A DNA stretch of 64,000 bases, from the NCBI RefSeq assembly GCF_041320605.1, contig NZ_CP166679.1, positions 2,962,001-3,026,000 on the forward strand. The letters are read 5' to 3'. Within the stretch, counting starts at the first letter, position 1. Each line of letters starts with the position of its first letter. The notes beneath the pieces were generated by a model. It was not told the origin of the DNA, did not search any database, and saw nothing but the letters and a program-made list of their open reading frames with translations. Of this stretch, positions 19,156-27,872 are shown one piece after another. Position numbers and translations under genes: made by a program. Source of the DNA: Arenibacter antarcticus. GTDB taxonomy: Bacteria; Bacteroidota; Bacteroidia; Flavobacteriales; Flavobacteriaceae.

Positions 19156-21012
19156 ATGGAAGAAAAGAAATTGGATATTAACACCATTATTGGCTTTGTG
19201 CTGATTTTTGGTATTCTTGTTTTTATGTTTTGGCAAAACCAACCGACCCCTGAGGAGTTGGAAGCGAAAAAAGCCCAGCAAGAGCAACTAGAGATTACCA
19301 AAGAGGCTCAACCAGAAGCAAGTCAATCTGCTGTTGCAGCACCAAAACCAATAGATGCCAATGATTCTATCGCAGTAGCCATTTACAAAAATGCCATTGG
19401 TGCTTTTGGATATACGGCCCCTAAAGAAGGGACCACTGTTTTGGAGAATGATTTGGTTTATTTGGAAATCAGTAATAAAGGTGGCCAGATTGTAGAGGCT
19501 ACCATGAAGAAATACGTTACCTATGATTCTATCCCAGTTTATCTGGTAAAGGATAATAATGCCAGTTTTGGATTAACTTTTTCTACCTCAGACAATAGAG
19601 TACTACACACCAAAGACTTGTTTTTTGAGCCTTCTCTTACTACCTCTGGTGACACTCAGGTGCTATCTATGAAAGCCAAGGTTGCAGAGGATAAGTATCT
19701 AGAATATAGGTATGAAATGAAACCAGATGAGTATTTGGTTGGATTTACTTTGCGTTCACAGGGATTAAATGGGGTTATAAACAATAGTAACCCTATTAAT
19801 TTGGATTGGAAATTAAAGGGTATAAGGCATTCCAAAAGTGTCCAATATGAAAATAGATATACTAGACTTACCTATAACTATGAAGATGGTAAAATAAGTA
19901 AGCTGTCTGAAGGAAGTTCTGACGAGGAGTTAGAAAAAGATGTGAAATGGTTATCCTACAGACAACATTTTTTCAGTTCCATATTAACCAATTCAGATCA
20001 TTTTGAGACTGCTAATTTAAGTTCTATCAATTTGGTGGAAGAGGAAAGTCGCACTCAAGGCTTTACCAAGGAATTTGCTGCAGAAGTACCCTTAAAATTG
20101 GAAGGTGGGGAGCTTTCTTATAATTTAAATTGGTATTACGGACCAACAGATGTTAAAGTGTTGGCGCAATATAAAGAATTGGGTCTTGAAGATTCAATTC
20201 CCTTCGGATGGGGGATCTTTGGATGGATCAACCGTTATATGTTTACACCAATATATACCTTTTTAAGCGGATTTTTCCCCTATGGAATCGCTATTGTGGT
20301 CATGACTATTTTAGTGCGCTTGGCGATGTCGCCTGTGACCTATAAGTCTTATTTATCACAGGCTAAGATGAAGGTATTAAAGCCTGAAATTACAGAGTTA
20401 GGTGAGAAGTACAAGGATAACGCCATGAAGAAGCAACAGGAAACTATGAAGCTTTATAACAAAGCTGGGGTAAGTCCTATGAGCGGTTGTGTACCGGCGC
20501 TATTACAGATGCCAATTTTTTACGCCCTTTTTATGTTCTTCCCAACTTCGTTTGCCATGAGGCAAAAGTCGTTCCTATGGGCAGATGACCTTTCGTCTTA
20601 TGATGCTATTGCGCAATTACCGTTCACCATTCCGTTCTATGGTGATCACGTAAGTTTGTTCCCAATTTTGGCTTCCGTTGCCATCTTCTTTTATATGATG
20701 ATGACTACTGGACAAAATATGCCAACCCAACCGGGAATGCCTAATATGAAATTTATCTTATATCTATCGCCTTTAATGATGTTGTTCTTTTTTAACAACT
20801 ATGCTAGTGGATTAAGTTTGTACTATTTTGTATCCAACCTTATTACCATTCTAATAATGTTGGCCATCAAGAAGTTTATTTTAGATGAGGATAAGATTCA
20901 CGCTCAAATTCAGGAGAACAAAAAGAAGCCTAAAAAGGAAAATAAGTTCCAGAAAAAGATGAGAGAAATGATGGAACAGGCCGAAGAACAAAAAAAGTTA
21001 GGGAAGAAATAA
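19156..21012 (+). CDS. yidC: Membrane protein insertase YidC
   Basis: 618 residues with the Gram-negative YidC layout. An N-terminal membrane helix is at about 9-26, a large periplasmic beta-sandwich domain at about 60-350, and the conserved Oxa1/YidC membrane core at about 360-575 (starting IYTFLSGFFPYGIAIVV and including GCVPALLQMPIFYALF). A strongly basic tail rich in Lys (about 585-618), as in many Bacteroidota, can contact ribosomes. It inserts inner-membrane proteins alone or with SecYEG. A terminator lies directly downstream. Confidence 0.98.
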   Translation: MEEKKLDINTIIGFVLIFGILVFMFWQNQPTPEELEAKKAQQEQLEITKEAQPEASQSAVAAPKPIDANDSIAVAIYKNAIGAFGYTAPKEGTTVLENDLVYLEISNKGGQIVEATMKKYVTYDSIPVYLVKDNNASFGLTFSTSDNRVLHTKDLFFEPSLTTSGDTQVLSMKAKVAEDKYLEYRYEMKPDEYLVGFTLRSQGLNGVINNSNPINLDWKLKGIRHSKSVQYENRYTRLTYNYEDGKISKLSEGSSDEELEKDVKWLSYRQHFFSSILTNSDHFETANLSSINLVEEESRTQGFTKEFAAEVPLKLEGGELSYNLNWYYGPTDVKVLAQYKELGLEDSIPFGWGIFGWINRYMFTPIYTFLSGFFPYGIAIVVMTILVRLAMSPVTYKSYLSQAKMKVLKPEITELGEKYKDNAMKKQQETMKLYNKAGVSPMSGCVPALLQMPIFYALFMFFPTSFAMRQKSFLWADDLSSYDAIAQLPFTIPFYGDHVSLFPILASVAIFFYMMMTTGQNMPTQPGMPNMKFILYLSPLMMLFFFNNYASGLSLYYFVSNLITILIMLAIKKFILDEDKIHAQIQENKKKPKKENKFQKKMREMMEQAEEQKKLGKK

Positions 21013-21035
21013 ACTCCCCATACTCTTAAAAAGCA

Positions 21036-21080
21036 AAAGCTCTCATTAACCGATGTAATATTGGTTTCTGAGAGCTTTTT
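21036..21080 (+). terminator. Terminator downstream of yidC
   Basis: AAAGCTCTCA (21036-21045) pairs with TGAGAGCTTT (21069-21078), with possible inner pairing between TTAACC and GGTTT, followed by a T-run. It lies 23 bases after the yidC stop and closes the pyrG-yidC stretch. Confidence 0.85.
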
Positions 21081-21253
21081 TGGTTTGGTTTGGTAAGATT
21101 TAGGACTTCAAAGATTGGGAATCTTTACAGTTTTACAAACTAAAAGTTGTAAACGGATTCTTTTTGTATGCTAACCAAGGTGCTTTTGATGTTTAGCCAA
21201 ATTTTCGGGAAATCTTTAAAATTATATAATGTGGCATCCAATTTGCAATTTTG

Positions 21254-21261
21254 TACTTTTG
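21254..21261 (+). promoter_or_regulatory. Putative mnmA -7 promoter element (TACTTTTG)
   Basis: An exact TAnnTTTG match 17 bases before the mnmA ATG; the same octamer precedes pyrG and pyrR. The predicted leader is about 11 bases. No TTG box is seen at the usual distance. Confidence 0.5.
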
Positions 21262-21278
21262 CATATTAATTCTAGGTA

Positions 21279-22469
21279 ATGAAAAAGGTAGTTGTAGGAC
21301 TTTCAGGTGGAGTAGATTCCAGCGTAACCGCATATCTCTTAAAAGAGCAGGGATATGAGGTGATAGGTCTTTTCATGAAAAACTGGCACGATGATTCGGT
21401 TACTATTTCCAAGGAATGCCCTTGGTTAGAGGATAGTAATGATGCACTTATCGTGGCAGAAAAATTAGGAATCCCTTTTCAAACTGTCGACCTAAGTGCA
21501 CAGTATCAGGAGCGTATTGTAGATTATATGTTCCGTGAATATGAACTGGGAAGGACCCCAAATCCGGACGTCCTGTGCAATAGGGAAATAAAATTTGATG
21601 TATTTATGAAAATTGCCTTGCAACTAGGGGCAGACTATGTTGCTACGGGTCATTATTGTAGAAAGGGAACCATAATTAATAAGGACGGCTCCGAAACCTA
21701 TCAGTTATTGGCAGGGGCCGATGCAAATAAGGATCAATCCTACTTTTTATGTCAACTTTCACAGGAACAGCTTGCAAAAACTCTTTTTCCAATTGGGGAA
21801 TTGCTTAAGCCTGAAGTAAGACGTATTGCAGCCGAAAATGAATTGATTACCGCTGATAAAAAAGATTCCCAAGGACTCTGTTTTATTGGAAAAGTGCGAT
21901 TGCCAGAATTTCTACAACAAAAATTAAGACCAAAAAAGGGAGTAATCGTAGAGGTGCCCTCCGCATTGCCACAACTTAATAATAAAACCCCAAATTTTAA
22001 TTCCAAATTAGAGGAATTATCATTTTATGCCGAAAAACCTAGCTATCAGATTGCTGATGGTAAGGTAGTAGGGGAGCATCAAGGGGCGCATTATTTTACA
22101 AAAGGACAACGAAAGGGTCTTGATGTAGGTGGTACAAAAGAGCCCTTGTTTGTATTGGAAACCGATGTTGTGGAAAACGTAATTTATACTGGGCAAGGAA
22201 AGAGTCACCCTGGATTGTATAGACGAACCTTATTTGTAACTCTGGACGAACTGCATTGGGTGCGTACAGATTTGGCACTTGCTGTGGATGAAACCATGCA
22301 GGTTATGGCGAGGATACGCTATCGCCAACCGTTGCAAAAAGCTACTTTATATAGGGTTGATGCTGGTCTATACGTGGATTTCGAGGATAAACAATCTGCA
22401 ATTACTGAAGGGCAATTTGTGGCTTGGTATATCGGAGAAGAATTAGTAGGTTCGGGGGTAATATCATAA
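21279..22469 (+). CDS. mnmA: tRNA-specific 2-thiouridylase MnmA
   Basis: 396 residues. The enzyme places sulfur on U34 of tRNAs for Lys, Glu and Gln. The PP-loop SGGVDSS is at 9-15 and the catalytic pair is Cys100 ([12 protein letters not shown]) and Cys201 ([10 protein letters not shown]). GHYCRKG (124-130) and [10 protein letters not shown] (about 151-160) are further invariant stretches. The C-terminal beta domains run from about 240. Complete and ordinary. It is 128 bases upstream of the next gene, with no terminator seen between them. Confidence 0.97.
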   Translation: MKKVVVGLSGGVDSSVTAYLLKEQGYEVIGLFMKNWHDDSVTISKECPWLEDSNDALIVAEKLGIPFQTVDLSAQYQERIVDYMFREYELGRTPNPDVLCNREIKFDVFMKIALQLGADYVATGHYCRKGTIINKDGSETYQLLAGADANKDQSYFLCQLSQEQLAKTLFPIGELLKPEVRRIAAENELITADKKDSQGLCFIGKVRLPEFLQQKLRPKKGVIVEVPSALPQLNNKTPNFNSKLEELSFYAEKPSYQIADGKVVGEHQGAHYFTKGQRKGLDVGGTKEPLFVLETDVVENVIYTGQGKSHPGLYRRTLFVTLDELHWVRTDLALAVDETMQVMARIRYRQPLQKATLYRVDAGLYVDFEDKQSAITEGQFVAWYIGEELVGSGVIS

Positions 22470-22597
22470 CACCCCAATTCCCGATTCCATAAATTGGTCG
22501 TATTGGCTACTTTTATATATACACAGAGTATCTAGATGTTATCCGAACTTTACGGACCTATATAGCTGATGTGGTAAACCCAAAAGTTGGATAATCA

Positions 22598-23539
22598 ATG
22601 CAAAACAGAATCACAACTCTATTTAATATTTCCTATCCCATAATTCAGGCAGGCATGATCTGGGCCAGCGGTTGGCGTTTGGCCTCGGCGGTTTCTAATG
22701 CAGGGGGATTGGGAATCATAGGTGCTGGATCTATGTACCCAGAAGTGCTCAGGGAACATATCCTAAAATGCAAACAAGCTACGGACAAACCTTTTGGGGT
22801 AAACGTACCTATGTTGTATCCCGATATCGATAAACACATGGCTATCATTGTGGAGTTAGGGGTGGAAATTGTCTTTACTTCTGCTGGAAATCCAAAAACC
22901 TGGACCTCCTATTTAAAGGAAAAGGGCATTACCGTAGTACATGTGGTGAGTAGCGTTAAATTTGCCCAAAAAGCAGAGGCTGCAGGGGTAGATGCTATAG
23001 TAGCAGAGGGATTTGAAGCTGGCGGTCATAATGGTAGGGATGAAACTACCACATTGACGCTGATACCCGCTGTTAAGGAAATAATAAACATTCCGTTAAT
23101 AGCTGCTGGTGGAATTGCCACAGGAAAGGCCATGTTGGCAGCCATGGTTTTAGGTGCGGATGGAGTGCAGGTAGGAAGTAGATTTGTAGCGAGTAATGAG
23201 GCTTCTTCCCATGCCGCATTCAAGCAAAAGGTAGTGGAGGCAGGAGAGGGTGCTACACAATTAACCTTAAAAGAACTTGCACCAGTGCGAATGCTTAAAA
23301 ATAAATTCTTTCAAGATGTGCAGGAAGCTTACGCCAAGGGAGCAAGTGTAGCGGATCTTAAGACTCTGTTGGGACGCGCTAGGGCAAAACGCGGCATGTT
23401 TGAAGGGGATTTGGAGGAAGGTGAACTAGAAATTGGTCAGGTTGCTGCCATCATTCACGATATTAGACCCGCGGCTACCATTGTCCAAGATATGATGGAA
23501 GAGTTTAAAGAGGCACAAAAAGAGGTAGCTAAGTTTTAG
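22598..23539 (+). CDS. Nitronate monooxygenase / FabK-like FMN oxidoreductase
   Basis: 313 residues forming an FMN-dependent TIM barrel. Typical stretches are PIIQAGMIWASG near the N-terminus, EGFEAGGHNGRDE (the His is the catalytic candidate in both nitronate monooxygenases and enoyl-ACP reductase FabK) and AAGGIATGKAMLAAMVLGADGV for phosphate binding. Both activities share this sequence pattern, and motifs alone do not separate them; the genome's fatty-acid pathway would have to be considered. Convergent with the DinB gene, 26 bases away. Confidence 0.85.
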   Translation: MQNRITTLFNISYPIIQAGMIWASGWRLASAVSNAGGLGIIGAGSMYPEVLREHILKCKQATDKPFGVNVPMLYPDIDKHMAIIVELGVEIVFTSAGNPKTWTSYLKEKGITVVHVVSSVKFAQKAEAAGVDAIVAEGFEAGGHNGRDETTTLTLIPAVKEIINIPLIAAGGIATGKAMLAAMVLGADGVQVGSRFVASNEASSHAAFKQKVVEAGEGATQLTLKELAPVRMLKNKFFQDVQEAYAKGASVADLKTLLGRARAKRGMFEGDLEEGELEIGQVAAIIHDIRPAATIVQDMMEEFKEAQKEVAKF

Positions 23540-23544
23540 AAAGT

Positions 23545-23570
23545 AGTAATTATTTCGGTGAATAATTACT
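23545..23570. terminator. AT-rich hairpin between convergent genes
   Basis: AGTAATTATT (23545-23554) pairs with AATAATTACT (23561-23570) around a six-base loop. The right arm covers the DinB stop codon. It is weak because it is AT-only, but its position between two convergent genes fits a bidirectional terminator. Confidence 0.4.
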
Positions 23571-24081
23571 GCAATACCCGAATGGTAACAAGCATCTGGC
23601 CTATGTGGCGCTGACTGTGTTCTGCAGCATGAAACAAGAGACCAAGTACCGTAGAGGGCAATTTTTTACGACCCACTGCTCGGGCTTTGGTCAATTCGGA
23701 CTCCGGTAATTGCTTAAACAATAAAAGTGCTTCATCTACCTTTCGGTTAAAGTTACCTACCAAGTCGGAAACTGAAATATTTGGATTGCGTTGCCCTTCT
23801 TGCTTTAAATATTGAAATTGTTCTTCGGATAACGAGCTGTCCTGGGCATAGGTCATGATCCTATCCAATACCCCAGTAATATGCTGCATATGAAAGCCTA
23901 CCGAAGCACAGCCCGATGGCCTCTCCCAGAGAAGCTTGTCAGGAAAATGGTCCGTGTATAGGGTTAATTCCAATCTGGACTGGGACAATGCATGGGCCGC
24001 AGGCTGCAATAGGGGTGAAATGCCTTTAATAGGACCTCTCAGCCAGAATTCAGGTGCAGTGGAAGTAAGTTCTTCGCCCAT
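23566..24081 (-). CDS. DinB family protein
   Basis: 171 residues predicted to form a four-helix bundle. The DinB metal triad is represented by His64/His67 (GFHMQH) and by the cluster His151, His155 and His159 (LLFHAAEHSQRHIGQ). Related proteins include thiol transferases that use bacillithiol or mycothiol; bacillithiol synthesis is supported in this genome by bshC, so a thiol-dependent transferase is a possible role (inference). It starts two bases after the DUF2007 stop, so the two are co-transcribed. Confidence 0.88.
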   Translation of the reverse strand: MGEELTSTAPEFWLRGPIKGISPLLQPAAHALSQSRLELTLYTDHFPDKLLWERPSGCASVGFHMQHITGVLDRIMTYAQDSSLSEEQFQYLKQEGQRNPNISVSDLVGNFNRKVDEALLLFKQLPESELTKARAVGRKKLPSTVLGLLFHAAEHSQRHIGQMLVTIRVLQ

Positions 24082-24083
24082 AG

Positions 24084-24323
24084 TTATAATTCAGCATTAA
24101 AGCTTGCTAGTAACTGGTCTACAATGGGTTTAGCTTTATCGACTTCAGTAGGTTGGACATAAATTTCTTGAACTCCCTGCATTGGAGAAGCAAATCCGGC
24201 TAAACGCCCCGATTCCGATTCATCCCTTACTACTGGCATTATTCCGATCAGCCTTAATTCTTCTTTAATCCTCCCTGCAATGATAAGATTGCCGGAAAAT
24301 ATTTTGATGTAATCCTTGACCAT
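24084..24323 (-). CDS. DUF2007 domain protein
   Basis: 79 residues. The sequence IKIFSGNLIIAGRIKEELRLIGI followed by QEIYVQPTEVDKAKPIVDQLL matches DUF2007, a small ferredoxin-like domain annotated as a putative signal-transducing protein, often resembling PII-type folds. No direct function is known. It lies immediately upstream of DinB in the same direction. Confidence 0.85.
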   Translation of the reverse strand: MVKDYIKIFSGNLIIAGRIKEELRLIGIMPVVRDESESGRLAGFASPMQGVQEIYVQPTEVDKAKPIVDQLLASFNAEL

Positions 24324-24764
24324 GGTTTCGCATTAAGTTTTAAAGTTAATAAAAAATAGGGAACAGAAAACTTATATGGACGCTTAATATTACGAAGGTA
24401 TAGACTACTCTTGACTATATAATCTAGGGGTTTATTATCTTTTTTGGAAAGCTTATGCCCCTCCTCAGAATAGCGTATAGCAAAATTAAGATGAACCCAA
24501 ACCCTAGGCCATAGTATAAAGAATATGGATGATTTATTGTTCTTAAATGGTGAGTAATTAGGGAACCTATTTCAATTCTCTCCACAGCCGCCTTCTGGAC
24601 GGGCAGGTTGATGTGGAGGTTATAGTTTTAAACACAGGGAGGCCTTAGCCAATTATTTTTGACTTTTTTGACCACTTCACCCTAATTTTATATTGATATT
24701 GTCCTTGTTAGGTTGTGGATAGCTTTGGTAATAGTATTAGGAGACAGCATCTGAAACGGTCTAA
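24324..24764. other. Intergenic region containing a coding remnant
   Basis: 441 bases between the DUF2007 start and the SCO stop codon. The middle carries an unbroken minus-strand frame at 24424-24627 that looks like the C-terminus of a membrane protein (separate entry). The sequence on the SCO side of it has stop codons in all minus-strand frames, although WLRPPC-type coding texture continues upstream of a single TAA. No RNA gene is evident. Confidence 0.5.
24424..24627 (-). pseudogene. Probable remnant (or very small gene) of a membrane protein
   Basis: Not a conventional long ORF: 67 sense codons open between a TAA at 24628 and the TAG at 24424. The translation begins NYNLHINLPVQKAAVER, continues to HLRTINHPYSLYY, and then has a hydrophobic helix (YGLGFGFILILLYAIL) followed by RRG and a basic tail, i.e. 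one transmembrane segment with a positive-inside end. Amino-acid composition looks protein-like rather than random. No ATG exists at its start; a GTG at 24585 would give a 53-residue protein. In the same frame upstream of the TAA a short protein-like stretch (VKNNWLRPPC) remains. I read it as a decayed gene that followed the SCO gene; I do not recognise the family. Confidence 0.35.
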
Positions 24765-25421
24765 TTATTCTGCTTTTAAAGTTTTAATATCCCGTATCAA
24801 TCTCTTTATCTCTTCATCAAGGGTGCCATTATAGATCCCCCTTATCTGTTTTCGTTTGTCTACAAGTACAAAGTTGGGGGTATGAATAAAATCTTGAAAT
24901 CCGCCATCTCCCTCATCAACAGCAGCAAAAAAACTCTTTCTTGCCAACTCATAAATATGTTTTTTGTCACCTGTGGTAATATTCCATTTGGATTGGACCG
25001 CCCCATTTTTACTAGCATATTCCTGTAAAATAGGTACACTGTCCATTTCTGGTGTTACCGAAAGTGATAGTAATTTTATCTCCTTATCGTTCATAAAGAG
25101 ACCTTGTAATTTGTTCATATTGTTGGTCATAATCGGACAGATACTGGGACAACGGGTAAAGAAGAAATCTGCAACATAAATTTTATCTCGATAGTCCAAA
25201 TTGGTAACAGTATCCCCATTCTGGTTGATTAGGCTAAAATAGGCCACGGTATGATCAGTATGTTGCCCCTGCTTACTGAAGTCCACCAATTCAGGATTAA
25301 AGTCAATGGGATTATATATCGGTAGGTCATTATGTTCAATGTTAATAAATCGATTTATAAAAATGACTATAGCAATAAAAAGTATAATCATTAAAATACC
25401 TATGTTCCCTCTATATCCCAT
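24765..25421 (-). CDS. SCO1/SenC family copper-binding protein
   Basis: 218 residues. An N-terminal membrane anchor (about 8-24) is followed by a periplasmic thioredoxin-like domain. Copper ligands are all present: Cys91 and Cys95 in RCPSICP, and His180 in DFIHTPNF. The family delivers copper to the CuA centre of cytochrome oxidase or acts in thiol redox chemistry. The gene lies 50 bases after the TPR gene on the same strand. No oxidase genes are in the window. Confidence 0.93.
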   Translation of the reverse strand: MGYRGNIGILMIILFIAIVIFINRFINIEHNDLPIYNPIDFNPELVDFSKQGQHTDHTVAYFSLINQNGDTVTNLDYRDKIYVADFFFTRCPSICPIMTNNMNKLQGLFMNDKEIKLLSLSVTPEMDSVPILQEYASKNGAVQSKWNITTGDKKHIYELARKSFFAAVDEGDGGFQDFIHTPNFVLVDKRKQIRGIYNGTLDEEIKRLIRDIKTLKAE

Positions 25422-25471
25422 GCTTTTTATTTAATACGGTATGTACTAACCTTTCATTGTAATAGTCATAA

Positions 25472-27217
25472 TTAAAGAACGGAATTGTTAATTGCTATGT
25501 CCGCATACTGCCATGCTGCATCAAATTCTTTTTTTATCTCATTAGCTTCTTCTATTTTGTTCTGTGCCTTTAAACTATGATACAGCCCCATTAGGGACCA
25601 TCCATTTTGACGGAGTACTTCCAGATCTTCTTTAAAACGCATTTCAGCTTCCTCATATTTTTCTGCTTTTAATAGGACCGCACCCAAGCTTTGCCTTACG
25701 GGGATATGCCAAGCTGCCGGTTCGCTATAAACTATTTTTTCCTCAAAACTGACAGCTTTATTCAGGTGTTCCTGAGCTTTTGTAAGATTCCCTTCCGCAG
25801 CGGCAAGTTCACCAGCCACAACTTCGTAGGCTACTTTGGCGATAATAGAGGAGGGATTGGAGCTGTTGGCAACTATACTTTCGAGTGCGGGATTATTTTG
25901 CATCTTATTCAGTGCATCGAGCTCTTCCCTCGATTCTTTTAAATTGTTTTTTCTGATAAACGCAATTCCCCTTGAATAATGCCAAATCAGTTTAAGATGT
26001 AGGTATTGATCTCCCGGATATGGGGTGGTCAAGATTTCGTTCCATTTCCCAAATCGCGTATAGGCCAAAAGTGGGGATGAAGCAAAATCCTGTAAAAAGG
26101 GCAAATTTTCCAATTCCCCAATGGGTACTTTTTCCGCCGTTTTTTTGGCCGCGTCAATTGCAGTATCGCTATCTCCTAGCAGGCTGGCGGCCGACCATAA
26201 AAAGTGAAGGTTATGTGGATAGTAACCCAAGGGGTACATTCCTTGTGAATAACACTGTGAAATATAATCTTCATCTGCTAATATAGCAGCCTTGTTGACA
26301 TCTACCGCATCCTTATACCTGCCAACGCGAATATAAATATGAGATGGCATGTGTACAATATGTCCAGCAGCGGGCATTAAGGATCCCAATTTGTCCGCAC
26401 TAGGAACAGCTAGATCTGGGTGGGGAAGTTCCACCATATGGATATAATAATGGTGTGCGCCAGGATGGTCCGGATTGAGTTGCATAGCACGTTCTAAGGC
26501 TGCTTTTCCCTTTAGGGTGTTGGTAGCAGGATTTCCTTCACTGTCCCAATAATTCCATGGTGTGGTATTCATGATTGCTTCAGCATACATAGTCTGTACA
26601 TCTGCATCCTCCGGGAATTTCCCCGCCACCGCTGCCATAGCATTCATATAGGCTATGTTGAGTTCTGCGATATCGGCAGATAAATCATTACTGTATCTAT
26701 GGGTCAATGCTTCTATTAGCGCCTGTTCTTTGGGAGAAGCATCAGCAGCTAGATTTTTGGCTTTCAATAGTGCTTCGTACGATTTTGTTTTGCGCTCATC
26801 ATCCGGAAAATGATCATTTATGTTAGGGCCTAGTACATAGGCCTGACCCCAGTAAGTGATGGCCGATTTGGGATCAAGTCTGCTAGCTTCCATAAATGAC
26901 CGGTGCGCCTCTGCATGGTTAAAGGCGTAAGCAAGTTTTAATCCCTGATCAAAAAAGGTTTGTGACGTATCATTTTTGGTGCTTATTTTAAAGTGGTGAT
27001 TACCTAGATTTTCAAACAAGGGTGATATTTGTTGGGTGGTATCCACATTGCTCAACATAAATTTGGCAACCGTACATTTCATGAAATTTAAGGAGGCTTG
27101 TTGAGGCTTAGCGATCAGTTCATCGCTGTCAATACTTTTTTCGGGGGTGGAAATTAAATGGAAAAGAACCATTAGTAGTACGAGCGTAAATAATACTTGG
27201 ACAGATTTTGTTTTCAT
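25472..27217 (-). CDS. Exported tetratricopeptide-repeat protein
   Basis: 581 residues with an N-terminal signal or membrane anchor (MKTKSVQVLFTLVLLMVLFHLI). Multiple TPR-like helical pairs occur at about 85-140 (LAYAFNHAEAHRSFMEASRLDP), 240-265 and 480-560 (QSLGAVLLKAEKYEEAEMRFKEDL). Such proteins serve as scaffolds; no catalytic motif is visible. Its co-orientation with the SCO gene, 50 bases downstream, suggests a role in the same copper or redox-linked context, but that is inference. Upstream lies 655 bases of non-coding DNA. Confidence 0.85.
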   Translation of the reverse strand: MKTKSVQVLFTLVLLMVLFHLISTPEKSIDSDELIAKPQQASLNFMKCTVAKFMLSNVDTTQQISPLFENLGNHHFKISTKNDTSQTFFDQGLKLAYAFNHAEAHRSFMEASRLDPKSAITYWGQAYVLGPNINDHFPDDERKTKSYEALLKAKNLAADASPKEQALIEALTHRYSNDLSADIAELNIAYMNAMAAVAGKFPEDADVQTMYAEAIMNTTPWNYWDSEGNPATNTLKGKAALERAMQLNPDHPGAHHYYIHMVELPHPDLAVPSADKLGSLMPAAGHIVHMPSHIYIRVGRYKDAVDVNKAAILADEDYISQCYSQGMYPLGYYPHNLHFLWSAASLLGDSDTAIDAAKKTAEKVPIGELENLPFLQDFASSPLLAYTRFGKWNEILTTPYPGDQYLHLKLIWHYSRGIAFIRKNNLKESREELDALNKMQNNPALESIVANSSNPSSIIAKVAYEVVAGELAAAEGNLTKAQEHLNKAVSFEEKIVYSEPAAWHIPVRQSLGAVLLKAEKYEEAEMRFKEDLEVLRQNGWSLMGLYHSLKAQNKIEEANEIKKEFDAAWQYADIAINNSVL

Positions 27218-27872
27218 CGGATTGCGTTTTTGCGATTAATGAACCAGAATTGCATAATGTAGATGTAAACAGCTCAAATCCTGTTGTATAAGAGGCTTTA
27301 AACCATTGTGTTCCATCTAAAATCATTTGTCTGTGTCAAAATTTTGAGTTTTATATAACACTACTATTCTTTGTTGCTTAGCACTATCGATCAAAATCTT
27401 TAATAGGGGAAAGAGGCACTCTAAAATGGCCTTATTAGTAATACGCGAATTGCTAAATATGGACTGAGTTAAACAACCAGTCATTTTTAATTAATATCCG
27501 TACAAAGGCAAGTTAAGGGGCTATTTTAACTTTTTTGAAATTCGAAGTAAGGGGGCTAATACTTGTTGTCGAGGGGTAGGTTCCAGTGTGAAAACCGATA
27601 AAAACCTGGTATCACGTTACTTTAAAGATAGTTTATTTTGATTTTATCAACAAGAAAAATGTTTTAAAATATTGAAAGACAGCACTGTGAGGCGAAGATG
27701 TTTTCACTCAAATAAATAATTCATGCAGTAAAATAGGAGGCTTATAAATTAAAGGTGTAGTCGGGTTGTTTTTAGTGTTTAAAATACTGAAAATTATCAA
27801 TTAACACGGGAATATGACTCAGGAATAACGGTCATCCTTTGCCATTTCTGAGGTTGATCAGCTTTTGGGGAA
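27218..27872. other. Long intergenic region, no feature recognised
   Basis: 655 AT-rich bases between the start of the TPR gene and the end of the DUF58 gene, both on the minus strand. I see no tRNA, strong hairpin, repeat or protein-like frame. It must contain the TPR promoter and the 3' end of the DUF58-SpoIIM transcript, but I cannot place either. Confidence 0.4.
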
